Source: Gloeocapsopsis crepidinum LEGE 06123 (GTDB taxonomy: Bacteria; Cyanobacteriota; Cyanobacteriia; Cyanobacteriales; Chroococcidiopsidaceae). Taken from it: DNA of 51,348 nucleotides. Below are positions 17,253-25,803 of this stretch, one piece after another. The position numbers and the translations under genes were made by a program. Positions within the stretch are counted from its first letter, which is position 1, and the number at the start of each line of letters is the position of its first letter. The notes under the pieces are model-generated. The model saw nothing but the letters and a program-made list of their open reading frames with translations, ran no database searches and had not been told where the DNA came from. The stretch spans positions 1 through 51,348 of the forward strand of contig NZ_JADEWN010000042.1 of NCBI RefSeq assembly GCF_015207655.1. The letters run 5' to 3'.

Positions 17253-19028
17253 TTAATCTACCATTCTCAGCTCATAAATATTCCAGAAAGCACCACCCAA
17301 TGCAGAATATTGCACGCCTTGAATGCGATCGCGTACCGCTGTCATTGCTAAAGGACTTACAAGATAAATAAACGGTAAATACTCTTGAGTCAACTGTTGA
17401 GTTTCAGCATAAATTGCTTTGCGTCGTGACTCGTCTAACTCCTGCGCCGCATCAATATAAAGATCGGAAATTTGCTGTTCCCAGTCTGCAACTTCTCGCC
17501 CTTCAAGTGGTGGTTGTCCTGGAAGTGGTTTTTGATTAAAACTATGCAAACCGCCGTCAACTGACCAAATGTTAGCGCCACTATTAGGTTCAACGCCACC
17601 CGAAATGCTTAATAAATGACAATCCCAATCAAGCGTATTTACAAGGCGATCTACTAAAACGCTAAAAGCAATCGGATTAAAGTCAACCTGAATACCAATT
17701 TGGCTCAAGTCTTGTTTAATTTGTGCGCCCATTGCTTCCCGAATGCGATTACCTGCATTTGTAATCATTGAGAAGCGGACGCGATTGCCATCAGCATCAA
17801 GCAACTGACCTGCACTATTGTACTGAAATCCTGCTTGGCGGAATAGTTCTCTTGCCCGATCGGGATCGTATTCATATACTTTTAGTCCTTCCTCTGGTGA
17901 GAGGTAATAAGGACTTTGTACAGAAATTGGTGAATTTTGCAATTCCCCCAAACCACGAAAGATATTATTAATCATCCGTTGACGATCAATTCCGTAGGCG
18001 ATCGCCCGTCTGAAATCTGGAGAATTAAACCATCGTGACTTGACTGGATCGACTAATGGACGACCGTTTCTGCTACCTTTATTGAGATTGAACGAGATAA
18101 AGTTAGTTCCAGGTGCAGGACCATCTTCGTATATGGTGAAGTTACCCCGATCTTCTTCACGTTTGAGGAGTGAAAAGTATTCAGGTGTAACCGCAACAGC
18201 ATCTAAACCTTGCGAACGAAACTGAATGAGGGATGTATCAGTAGATTCTACAATTTGCCAAATGAGACGCTCAACATAAGGTTGTGGATTGCCTTGAGAA
18301 TCGCGCCGCCAATAGTATGGATTGCGTCGATATACAACACGCTGACTAGTAACATATTCCTCAAGTTGATAAGGACCATTCACAATAATTTGCTGCGGTG
18401 GTGTATCAACTCCCCATGTTGTTAAAAATCGAGGATTTCCTTGAGAATCTTTGGTTTCGACTGCTTCGCGCAAAGCATGAGCAGGTAAGATAGGTAAACC
18501 TGTAATCCGTAAAAAAGGTGCAAAAGGTTCTGGAGTGGTGAATTCTACTGTACGTGCATCAAGTTGACGAACAGTTGGTAACGCTCTACTTTCGCCAATA
18601 CGCAAGATATCCCTAGTATCAGTGGGAATTGCTTCGTTAAGATAAACGCTGTTGTAGGTAAAATCTACATCATCAGCAGTTAATGGTTCTCCGTCAGACC
18701 ACCTTAGTCCTTCGCGTAACGTAAAGGTAATTCTCAGGTTATCTTCAGCAATCTTCCACGATTCGGCTAAAGCTGGTTCAACTGCACCAGTCAGCGGATT
18801 CTCTGTGACTAAACCGTCGTAGGTCAAACCAAAAATATTTGGGGACTCTTGATTCAGCGCATAGTTAAAAGTTTTCGGATCGCTTAAGACACTAACTACG
18901 ATTTGTGGAACTTGTGCGGCTACTGTTTCAAAATTAGCAGGATTGCAACCCGAAAGCGCGATCGCTAAAACAAAACTCAACCCAATGGCAACCCAACGAC
19001 GTAAAATACTTGGTATTGTAGCGTTCAT
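17253..19028 (-). CDS. ABC transporter substrate-binding lipoprotein, family 5 (peptide type)
   Basis: A 591-residue SBP_bac_5 protein. The lipobox lies at Cys28 (AIALSGCNP), followed by WSDGEPLTADDVDFTYN and AYGIDRQRMINNIFRGLG. It is the paralogue of 14463-16286. It starts 3 bp after the SMP-30 gene stops, and that gene starts shortly after ispF stops, so ispF-SMP30-SBP read as one minus-strand unit. The link between a sugar-lactonase-like enzyme and a binding protein hints at a common substrate, but the ligand cannot be named. Confidence 0.9.
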   Translation of the reverse strand: MNATIPSILRRWVAIGLSFVLAIALSGCNPANFETVAAQVPQIVVSVLSDPKTFNYALNQESPNIFGLTYDGLVTENPLTGAVEPALAESWKIAEDNLRITFTLREGLRWSDGEPLTADDVDFTYNSVYLNEAIPTDTRDILRIGESRALPTVRQLDARTVEFTTPEPFAPFLRITGLPILPAHALREAVETKDSQGNPRFLTTWGVDTPPQQIIVNGPYQLEEYVTSQRVVYRRNPYYWRRDSQGNPQPYVERLIWQIVESTDTSLIQFRSQGLDAVAVTPEYFSLLKREEDRGNFTIYEDGPAPGTNFISFNLNKGSRNGRPLVDPVKSRWFNSPDFRRAIAYGIDRQRMINNIFRGLGELQNSPISVQSPYYLSPEEGLKVYEYDPDRARELFRQAGFQYNSAGQLLDADGNRVRFSMITNAGNRIREAMGAQIKQDLSQIGIQVDFNPIAFSVLVDRLVNTLDWDCHLLSISGGVEPNSGANIWSVDGGLHSFNQKPLPGQPPLEGREVADWEQQISDLYIDAAQELDESRRKAIYAETQQLTQEYLPFIYLVSPLAMTAVRDRIQGVQYSALGGAFWNIYELRMVD

Positions 19029-19031
19029 CCT

Positions 19032-19916
19032 TCACCCTGCAAATTCATAAGTAGGCATACCTGAAGTATTCGTAGTGAGGCTAAATAAGTCTCCTGAATA
19101 AAAGCTTTTTTGAATTTCTTCCTCACTCAAACCGACTGACGCAGTTGTAATATAAAGTGTTGCTAAATCTTGATTACCAAAAACACAACACGTAGGGCGC
19201 TGCACAGGCATAGAAATCCGCGCCATCTCTTTTCCTATCGGATCAAACTTAACAACACACCAGCCATCCCAAATCGCCGACCAAACACATCCATCGCGAT
19301 CTACCGTCAAGCCATCAGGAACGCCAGAATCAATATCAATCTCAGCAAACACGCGCTGATTACTAACATTGCCATTGTCTAAATCAAAGTCGAATGCGTA
19401 AATCTTTTTTAAAGGCGAGTCAGTTAAATAAAATGTATTTTGATCGGGACTCCATCCAAGTCCATTTGATACCGTTAACCCTGTTAAAAGAACGTGCAAA
19501 GAACCATCAGGATCGTAGCGAAACAACCGCGCTTTATTGCCACTTGTAGACATTGAACCAAACCAAAAACGCCCTGCTGCATCACATTTACCATCATTGA
19601 GGCGAATATCTGATGGTTTCTCTTTTTCAACCTCAATAATCGGTGTCACTTCACCATTACTAGTATCTAAAAAAGCCAATCGATGGCGCAGCGCCATAAT
19701 AAAACGGTCTGTTCCTGCTGGTGCAATACAACCAACAACTTCACCCACATCAAAGAATTTTTGTTCGCCTGTTTTTGGATCGAATTCGTGAACTCGGTGA
19801 TTGTAAATATCAACCCAGTATAGTAATTGCTTTTGTGAATGCCAACAAGGACCCTCCCCTAGCCTTGCTCTAGCCGTGAGAATGTTTTTAGGCGATTCAT
19901 TAACAAAATTTACCAT
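19032..19916 (-). CDS. SMP-30/gluconolactonase/LRE family protein
   Basis: A six-bladed beta-propeller hydrolase, probably a metal-dependent sugar lactonase. Motifs: LGEGPCWH with the metal-binding Glu, IRLNDGKCDAAGRFWFGSMS, GLTVSNGLGWSPD and GVPDGLTVDRDGCVWSAIWDG. Starting at ATG 19916 (MVNFVNESP) gives about 294 residues. An upstream in-frame start at 19943 would add nine residues encoded partly by a HIP1 site right after the ispF stop. It is translationally close (3 bp) to the following binding-protein gene. Confidence 0.88.
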   Translation of the reverse strand: MVNFVNESPKNILTARARLGEGPCWHSQKQLLYWVDIYNHRVHEFDPKTGEQKFFDVGEVVGCIAPAGTDRFIMALRHRLAFLDTSNGEVTPIIEVEKEKPSDIRLNDGKCDAAGRFWFGSMSTSGNKARLFRYDPDGSLHVLLTGLTVSNGLGWSPDQNTFYLTDSPLKKIYAFDFDLDNGNVSNQRVFAEIDIDSGVPDGLTVDRDGCVWSAIWDGWCVVKFDPIGKEMARISMPVQRPTCCVFGNQDLATLYITTASVGLSEEEIQKSFYSGDLFSLTTNTSGMPTYEFAG

Positions 19917-19943
19917 AGCGATCGCACCCTCTGACCTCTGCAC

Positions 19944-20423
19944 TTAAGCCTGTTGAAGTAATGCTACTGCATACGCGGCGATTCCTTCTTCTCTGCCTAC
20001 GGGACCTAATTTTTCATTTGTTGTTGCTTTAATTCCAATTTGATCGGGTTGTACTGCTAAAACTTCTGCAAGGCGCGATCGCATTTGTTGAATATGCGGT
20101 TTTAATTTTGGACGTTCCGCGACAACTACCGAGTCTATATTGCCAATTTGCCAGCCGCGATCGCCGATGAATTGATTTACTTTTGCAAGTAAAACTAAAC
20201 TATCTGCACCTTTCCACTGCGGATCAGTTGGTGGAAAATACAACCCAATATCACCCAAACTCAAAGCACCTAGCATCGCATCCATAATCGCATGAGTAAG
20301 GACATCAGCATCACTATGTCCGAGCAAACCGCGATCGTGTGGAATTTCAACACCACCCAAAATCAAACGCCGATCAAAGCTTAATTGATGAATATCGTAG
20401 CCGTTACCAATCCGAATGTTCAT
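19944..20423 (-). CDS. ispF: 2-C-methyl-D-erythritol 2,4-cyclodiphosphate synthase
   Basis: Converts CDP-methylerythritol 2-phosphate to the cyclodiphosphate with release of CMP in the MEP isoprenoid pathway. The 159-residue length is typical. The zinc ligands Asp10 and His12 sit in [11 protein letters not shown]. Further signatures are [18 protein letters not shown], the DIGLYFPP block and the C-terminal [19 protein letters not shown]. It is the first gene of a probable unit with the SMP-30 gene and a binding protein. Confidence 0.96.
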   Translation of the reverse strand: MNIRIGNGYDIHQLSFDRRLILGGVEIPHDRGLLGHSDADVLTHAIMDAMLGALSLGDIGLYFPPTDPQWKGADSLVLLAKVNQFIGDRGWQIGNIDSVVVAERPKLKPHIQQMRSRLAEVLAVQPDQIGIKATTNEKLGPVGREEGIAAYAVALLQQA

Positions 20424-20581
20424 GAGCGCAGTTATAAAAACCCTCTTTTAGTAACGATACATCAGTTGTTAATTAGTAATAGGTAGTTGGTAATTGACAA
20501 GAGTAGAGTAGTTATTGATTATCTGTTAGCTTTAGCGATCGCATTCAAGTTCTCACCCTATTACCAGTGACCGATGACCTA

Positions 20582-21292
20582 TTACCTGTCTATATCTGAT
20601 TGCGATTTGATACTTTCCAACCATTCAGCATAGAGATCGGGGCGGCGATCGCGCGTACGTTCAATTTGTTGTTCATAGCGCCACCGTGCAATTTTTTCAT
20701 GATTTCCTGAACGCAACACATCAGGCACTTTCCACCCGCGAAACTCCGCCGGACGTGTATATTGTGGATAGTCTAACAACCCAGCTTCAAAACTTTCGGC
20801 TTTGAGTGATTCAACTTTACCTACTGTTCCAGGAAGTAACCGCGTGACGCCATTAATTAACGCTAGTGCCGGAATTTCGCCTCCAGTCAGCACAAAATCA
20901 CCTAAAGAAATCTCTCGCGTGACTAAATGCAGTACTCGCTCATCGACACCTTCATAATGACCGCAAATGACGACTAATTGCTCGTATGTCGCTAAGTCTT
21001 GAAGTAAAGGTTGCTTCAATGTTTGACCTTGGGGAGTCATCAGAATAACCTCCCGTCGAGGTAAAGTGGGTAAAGATTCAATCGCCGCAAAGATGGGTTC
21101 AGGCTTTATCAACATTCCCACACCACCACCATAAGGTTCATCATCAACTTTGTGATGCTTATCTGTTGTAAACTCGCGGGGATTGATTAAGTTAACTGTG
21201 GCAATTTGTCTTGCTAAAGCTTTCCCTAACAATCCTGACTTCAGGGCAGAGCAAAAAAAATCTGGAAACAGAGTAACTATATCAAATCGCAC
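20582..21292 (-). CDS. trmD: tRNA (guanine-37-N1)-methyltransferase TrmD
   Basis: A SPOUT-class enzyme that methylates G37 of tRNAs to prevent frameshifting. The 236-residue product starts MRFDIVTLFPDFF. It has the DEPYGGGVGMLIKPEP loop, the knot segments VVICGHYEGVDERV and EISLGDFVLTGGE, and the tail ending in RRPDLYAEWLESI. It lies 158 bp upstream of ispF on the same strand; the gap holds low-complexity TAGTAATA-like sequence, so co-transcription is uncertain. Confidence 0.96.
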   Translation of the reverse strand: MRFDIVTLFPDFFCSALKSGLLGKALARQIATVNLINPREFTTDKHHKVDDEPYGGGVGMLIKPEPIFAAIESLPTLPRREVILMTPQGQTLKQPLLQDLATYEQLVVICGHYEGVDERVLHLVTREISLGDFVLTGGEIPALALINGVTRLLPGTVGKVESLKAESFEAGLLDYPQYTRPAEFRGWKVPDVLRSGNHEKIARWRYEQQIERTRDRRPDLYAEWLESIKSQSDIDR

Positions 21293-21348
21293 AGTAATCC
21301 AGTAAAGAAACAGCTAATTTGATGAATTAGTTAGTGACTAGTAGCTAG

Positions 21349-21391
21349 TGGCTAATGGTACAGGTGGGATGCCTGTGACTTCTGTAACTTA
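21349..21391 (+). promoter_or_regulatory. NtcA-like site and -10 upstream of cphB
   Basis: GTG-N8-TAC at 21349-21362 differs by one base from the NtcA consensus GTA-N8-TAC. It is followed after 23 bases by TAACTT (21386-21391), a passable -10 box. This is the spacing of NtcA-activated class II promoters. Nitrogen control of cyanophycin genes is plausible. Against it, the site lies in a TAGT/CTAG-rich stretch that resembles low-complexity gap sequence elsewhere in the window. Confidence 0.3.
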
Positions 21392-21580
21392 ATGTTTTAG
21401 CTAAAAGTTTTTCTAATTGCTTAAATTATGTTTAAATATTTTCACATCTTGCGGATTATTATTAAAGATTCAGGGTTAAAAATTGCTCGACTTAGGAGCA
21501 ATCCTCAGCAAAGCAGTTGCTTATCAGACCTGTTCGTACTTGTGGTGCAGCAATGAGCGATCGCGGGCGTCTGTTGAGCA

Positions 21581-21602
21581 TCAGATCGCGGATGCGATCT
21601 GA
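21581..21602 (+). promoter_or_regulatory. Strong hairpin in the cphB leader
   Basis: TCAGATCGC (21581-21589) and GCGATCTGA (21594-21602) are perfect 9-bp arms around a GGAT tetraloop, 56 bases before the cphB start. There is no T-run after it, so it is unlikely to be a simple terminator. It could shape translation or mRNA stability of cphB. Confidence 0.45.
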
Positions 21603-21657
21603 ATTCACTGATCTGCGGTCGGGTTTAAGTTCCCTGAGGCTGAAAAGAGGAAGACAC

Positions 21658-22518
21658 ATGGCGCAATTAGAAGCTCAATTGCTAGAAATGAGAAAGCCCC
21701 AATCTACTACAACCGCCGTATTGATTATAGGTGGTGCTGAAGACAAAGTTCACGGCAGAGAAATATTACAAACGTTTTTTAACCGCGCTGGCGGACAAAA
21801 TGCCCACATCGCGATTATTCCCTCAGCTTCACGCGAACCAGCCATCATTGGTAACAGATACATGAGTATCTTTGAAGAAATGGGAGCTAAGCAAATTGAG
21901 CTACTAGACATTCGCGAGCGACAGCAGTGTGAAGATCTTAATGTCCAAAAGTGTTTAGAAACTTGCACCGGAGTATTTTGGACTGGTGGAGATCAACTTC
22001 GTTTATGTGGTGTATTAGCTGATACTCCCGCAATGGAGACAATTCGCCAGCGCGTACAGTGCAACGAACTAACATTAGCTGGAACGAGTGCCGGAGCCGC
22101 CGTAATGGGTCATTATATGATTGCGGGTGGTGGCAGTGGCGAGTCGCCAAATCGTTCCTTGGTTGATTTAGGAACAGGCTTAGGGATTATTCCTGAGTTG
22201 ATTGTCGATCAACACTTTCAAAACCGCAACCGCATGGCACGCTTAATTAGTGCGATCGCTTGCTATCCAGATCGTTTGGGTATTGGTATTGATGAAGATA
22301 CCTGCGCTTTGATAGAAAGTGATGGAACTTTACAAGTGATGGGGAAAGGAACTGTCACCGTAATTGATCCTGGTGAAGTAACACATACTAATTACAGTGA
22401 AGTTACAGCTACCGAACCTTTGAGCCTACATAACTTACGTCTACACATTCTCGGTTATGGCGATCGCTATCACTTGTATAAGCGCAAAGTTTTATCTACG
22501 AGTCATCTCCAGAAGTAA
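21658..22518 (+). CDS. cphB: Cyanophycinase
   Basis: A serine-type exopeptidase (peptidase S51) that releases beta-Asp-Arg dipeptides from cyanophycin, the nitrogen reserve. I start at ATG 21658 (MAQLEAQLLEMRKPQ) behind an AAGAGGAAG ribosome site, giving 286 residues as usual. An in-frame extension to 21517 is rich in HIP1-derived residues and does not resemble the family. The nucleophile Ser144 is in AGTSAGAAVMG, with FWTGGDQLRL before it and VDQHFQNRNRMARL after it. cphA follows 137 bp later on the same strand. Confidence 0.95.
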   Translation: MAQLEAQLLEMRKPQSTTTAVLIIGGAEDKVHGREILQTFFNRAGGQNAHIAIIPSASREPAIIGNRYMSIFEEMGAKQIELLDIRERQQCEDLNVQKCLETCTGVFWTGGDQLRLCGVLADTPAMETIRQRVQCNELTLAGTSAGAAVMGHYMIAGGGSGESPNRSLVDLGTGLGIIPELIVDQHFQNRNRMARLISAIACYPDRLGIGIDEDTCALIESDGTLQVMGKGTVTVIDPGEVTHTNYSEVTATEPLSLHNLRLHILGYGDRYHLYKRKVLSTSHLQK

Positions 22519-22578
22519 TTGGAGTTACTGTGGCACTATCATTAAGTAAGTTATAACTTCCTACCATAGATAGCTGAC

Positions 22579-22601
22579 AAACTGTTCTCAATGAACAGTT
22601 T
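22579..22601 (+). promoter_or_regulatory. Perfect inverted repeat between cphB and cphA
   Basis: AAACTGTTC (22579-22587) and GAACAGTTT (22593-22601) form a 9-bp perfect dyad with a 5-base TCAAT spacer, 55 bases before the chosen cphA start. It could be an operator, or an RNA hairpin that tunes the ratio of synthetase to cyanophycinase. There is no T-run. Confidence 0.4.
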
Positions 22602-22655
22602 CCTGCTTACGCACAAGTGGAAACTAGATTATTGGATGCGAATTCAAGAGCGCAC

Positions 22656-25349
22656 ATGAGAATCCTCAAAATCCAGACATTACGCGGTCCCAATTACTGG
22701 AGTATTCGACGGCACAAGCTAATCGTCATGCGATTAGACTTAGAAGAGTTAGCTGAGAAACCTTCCAACGAAATATCAGGCTTCTACGAAGGATTAGTCG
22801 AGGCACTACCAAGTCTGGAATCACACTTGTGTTCGCCTGGCTGTCATGGTGGTTTTTTGATGCGGGTGCGTGAAGGCACAATGATGGGGCACATTATCGA
22901 GCACGTCGCCCTAGAATTACAAGAACTTGCAGGAATGCCCGCAGGATTTGGTCGGACAAGAGAAACGGGAACTCCTGGAGTGTATCAAGTTGTCTTTGAG
23001 TACCAAGAAGAGCAAGCAGGACGTTATGCCGCCAGGGCAGCAGTGCGCCTTTGTCAAAGCATTGTTAATAAAGGGTACTATCTCCGACAAGAACTTGAGC
23101 AAGACATCGAAGACCTTAGCGAACTACAGCGCGATGCCGCACTAGGACCAAGTACCGATGCGATTGTCCAAGAAGCCGAAGCACGAGGTATGCCTTGGAT
23201 GTCGTTGGGAACGCGCTTTTTAATTCAACTCGGCTACGGTGTCCATCAAAAACGCATTCAAGCGACGATGACAGCCCAAACAGGAATTTTGGGAGTTGAA
23301 CTTGCCTGTGACAAAGAAGGAACAAAACGGATCTTAGCAGATGCAGGTGTGCCAGTTCCTAGAGGCACAGTGATTAACTATTTTGATGAACTTGAAACTG
23401 CGATCGCGGATGTTGGCGGCTACCCGATTGTAATTAAACCTCTTGATGGCAATCATGGTCGAGGGATTACGATTGATATTCGTAATTGGGAAGAAGCTGA
23501 AGCGGCTTATGATGCAGCACGAGAGGTGTCACGGTCAATTATTGTTGAACGATACTATACTGGTCGCGACCACCGCGTTTTAGTTGTTGATGGTAAAGTT
23601 GTAGCTGTAGCAGAACGCATACCTGCCCACGTTGTCGGTGATGGTGCGAGTACAATTGAAGAACTTATTAAGCAAACGAATCGCGACCCGAATCGCGGTG
23701 AAGGACACGATAATGTTCTGACTCGCATTGAACTTGACCGCACTAGCTACCAGCTTTTAGAACGACAGGGGTATACTGTTGATACTGTGCTACCTAAAGA
23801 TGAAATTTGCTATCTGCGCGCGACAGCAAACTTAAGTACTGGTGGCATTGCTGTAGACCGTACTGACGATATTCACCCCGAAAACGTTTGGTTAGCACAG
23901 CGAGTCGCTAAGGTTATTGGTTTAGATATTGCAGGAATTGATATTGTCACAGAAGACATCACGCGTCCTTTGCGTGAAGTTGATGGCGTGATTGTGGAAG
24001 TTAATGCTGCCCCTGGGTTTAGAATGCACGTCAGCCCTAGTCGCGGAATTCCTCGCAATGTTGCGGGGGCTGTATTAGATATGCTGTTTCCTCCCGAAAA
24101 ACCCAGCCGCATTCCCATTTTAGCGGTGACTGGTACCAATGGTAAAACGACAACAACACGACTACTCGCCCATATTTTCAAACAAACAGGTCAGGTTATC
24201 GGTTATACAACAACTGACGGGACATATATTGGCGACTACTTAGTCGAACCAGGTGATAATACAGGTCCGCAAAGTGCGCAACTGATTCTACAAGATCCGA
24301 CTGTGGAAGTTGCTGTATTAGAATCGGCACGCGGAGGCATTTTACGCTCAGGGTTAGCATTTGATGCTAGTAACGTTGGCGTCGTGTTGAATGTTGCTGC
24401 CGACCATCTAGGCATCGGCGACATTGACACCATCGATCAAATGGCACACCTGAAGAGTGTCGTTGCTGAAGCTGTCTTACCTAATGGTTATGCTGTATTG
24501 AATGCAGATGACGTACGCGTGGCTGCGATGCGCGATCGCGTCAAATCACAAGTTGCTTTCTTTACCATGAGTCCTGACAATGAACTGGTGAAGCAGCACA
24601 CTCAACAAGGTGGATTAGCCGCAGTTTATGAAAACGGTTACTTATCAATTCTCAAAGGTGATTGGACACTACGCATCGAACAAGCAGTGAATGTACCGCT
24701 GACAATGGCAGGTAAAGCACCGTTTATGATTGCTAATGCCTTAGCCGCTAGTTTAGCCGCTTTTGTGCAAGGAGTCTCGATTGAGCAAATTCGCGCTGGG
24801 TTGACTACATTTAAAGCCTCGGTGAATCAAACACCAGGACGCATGAATCTATTCAATTTAGGTCGCTATCATGCACTCATTGACTATGCTCATAATCCTC
24901 ATAGTTATGAAGCATTAGGTGGTTTCATTCGCAATTGGACTGGTGAGAGAATTGGCGTCGTTGGTGGACCAGGCGATCGCCGCGATGAAGATTTTATTAC
25001 ACTCGGTAAACTCTCTGCCGGAATTTTTGATCGCATTATTATCAAAGAAGATGATGATACTCGTGGGCGATCGCGTGGTTCAGCTGCTGAACTTATCCTC
25101 AAAGGTATCATGCAAGTCAAGCCTGATTGCCCTTACGAGTCAATTTTGGACGAGACAACTGCGATCAATAAAGGACTAGATAGCGCCTCTGACGGCAGTT
25201 TAGTTGTCATCTTACCTGAAAGTGTAACGCGGGCAATTAGCTTAATTGAAGCGCGTCGCCCTGTTGGAGATGATATCCAACAACCAAATGAGAATTCAAC
25301 AGCAGATACGCAAATTAGCGTACAATCTTCCGTTGCTAATCAGTTGTAA
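22656..25349 (+). CDS. cphA: Cyanophycin synthetase
   Basis: Polymerises aspartate and arginine into cyanophycin at the expense of ATP. The 897-residue enzyme starts MRILKIQTLRGPNYWSIRRH. It has an N-terminal domain, an ATP-grasp domain (about 220-480, with VIKPLDGNHGRGI and VEVNAAPGFRMH) and a Mur ligase-like domain with P-loop AVTGTNGKTTTTR near residue 490. The latter continues to IDYAHNPHSYEALGG. I reject a GTG at 22617 that would add 13 unrelated residues. It is paired with cphB in the usual cphB-cphA order, separated by a hairpin-bearing gap. Confidence 0.96.
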   Translation: MRILKIQTLRGPNYWSIRRHKLIVMRLDLEELAEKPSNEISGFYEGLVEALPSLESHLCSPGCHGGFLMRVREGTMMGHIIEHVALELQELAGMPAGFGRTRETGTPGVYQVVFEYQEEQAGRYAARAAVRLCQSIVNKGYYLRQELEQDIEDLSELQRDAALGPSTDAIVQEAEARGMPWMSLGTRFLIQLGYGVHQKRIQATMTAQTGILGVELACDKEGTKRILADAGVPVPRGTVINYFDELETAIADVGGYPIVIKPLDGNHGRGITIDIRNWEEAEAAYDAAREVSRSIIVERYYTGRDHRVLVVDGKVVAVAERIPAHVVGDGASTIEELIKQTNRDPNRGEGHDNVLTRIELDRTSYQLLERQGYTVDTVLPKDEICYLRATANLSTGGIAVDRTDDIHPENVWLAQRVAKVIGLDIAGIDIVTEDITRPLREVDGVIVEVNAAPGFRMHVSPSRGIPRNVAGAVLDMLFPPEKPSRIPILAVTGTNGKTTTTRLLAHIFKQTGQVIGYTTTDGTYIGDYLVEPGDNTGPQSAQLILQDPTVEVAVLESARGGILRSGLAFDASNVGVVLNVAADHLGIGDIDTIDQMAHLKSVVAEAVLPNGYAVLNADDVRVAAMRDRVKSQVAFFTMSPDNELVKQHTQQGGLAAVYENGYLSILKGDWTLRIEQAVNVPLTMAGKAPFMIANALAASLAAFVQGVSIEQIRAGLTTFKASVNQTPGRMNLFNLGRYHALIDYAHNPHSYEALGGFIRNWTGERIGVVGGPGDRRDEDFITLGKLSAGIFDRIIIKEDDDTRGRSRGSAAELILKGIMQVKPDCPYESILDETTAINKGLDSASDGSLVVILPESVTRAISLIEARRPVGDDIQQPNENSTADTQISVQSSVANQL

Positions 25350-25565
25350 GCTTAGCGAATAAATTCGCGGATCTCTTGCATGAACGCTTAGCGAATAAAT
25401 TCGCAGCTAAACAAGCTAAGTCCACGGAGGTGGACTTACTGTTAAAACTCTTATATTAGTGTGCGCTCGTCAACTTCGTTGATGTAGCCTCGACTTCAGT
25501 TGCAAGGCATCTGTAATTTACGATTTGAAGTGCAGGCTTACGTAGCGTCCTCTGACCTTTGACCC
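25350..25565. repeat. Palindrome cluster between cphA and tatA
   Basis: The gap between convergent cphA and tatA contains two copies of a GCGAATAAATTCGC element (near 25355-25370 and 25389-25405). It also holds AAGTCCACGGAGGTGGACTT (about 25419-25438) and an imperfect GTCAACTTCGTTGA-type hairpin. No gene was found. The elements belong to the interspersed families described in the findings. Confidence 0.75.
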
Positions 25566-25736
25566 CTATCTATCACGATCTTGCTCGACACCATCTTCAG
25601 ATCCTTTTAACTCTTCTTTAAAGCCACGCAAGGTTTTACCCAAGGCACTACCCATCTCTGGAATCTTTTTAGGACCAAAGATCAATATTGCAGCTAAAGC
25701 AATAACACCCACCTCTGGCCATCCTAAACCAAACAT
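25566..25736 (-). CDS. tatA: TatA/E-type twin-arginine translocase subunit
   Basis: A short 56-residue protein of the TatA/E family, which forms the pore-like component exporting folded proteins across the inner and thylakoid membranes. It has an N-terminal membrane helix MFGLGWPEVGVIALAAILIF, the FGPKKIPEMG hinge and the amphipathic helix SALGKTLRGFKEELKG. A short acidic tail follows. A purine-rich ribosome site precedes the ATG at 25736. It lies 67 bp downstream of the kinase gene on the same strand. Confidence 0.9.
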   Translation of the reverse strand: MFGLGWPEVGVIALAAILIFGPKKIPEMGSALGKTLRGFKEELKGSEDGVEQDRDR

Positions 25737-25803
25737 ATTTGCCTCCTGGAATCCTTCCTGAATTACTATAAACAGGAAGCGAACCTTTTTTGTATTATTA
25801 CAC

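Noticed and set aside
21517-21657. N-terminal extension of cyanophycinase by 47 codons
   Set aside because: The extension runs through a strong hairpin and HIP1-rich sequence, does not resemble the family, and a good ribosome site precedes ATG 21658.
24236-24433. Minus-strand open frames inside cphA and other large genes
   Set aside because: They are shadows of strongly coding frames, with no independent start signals.
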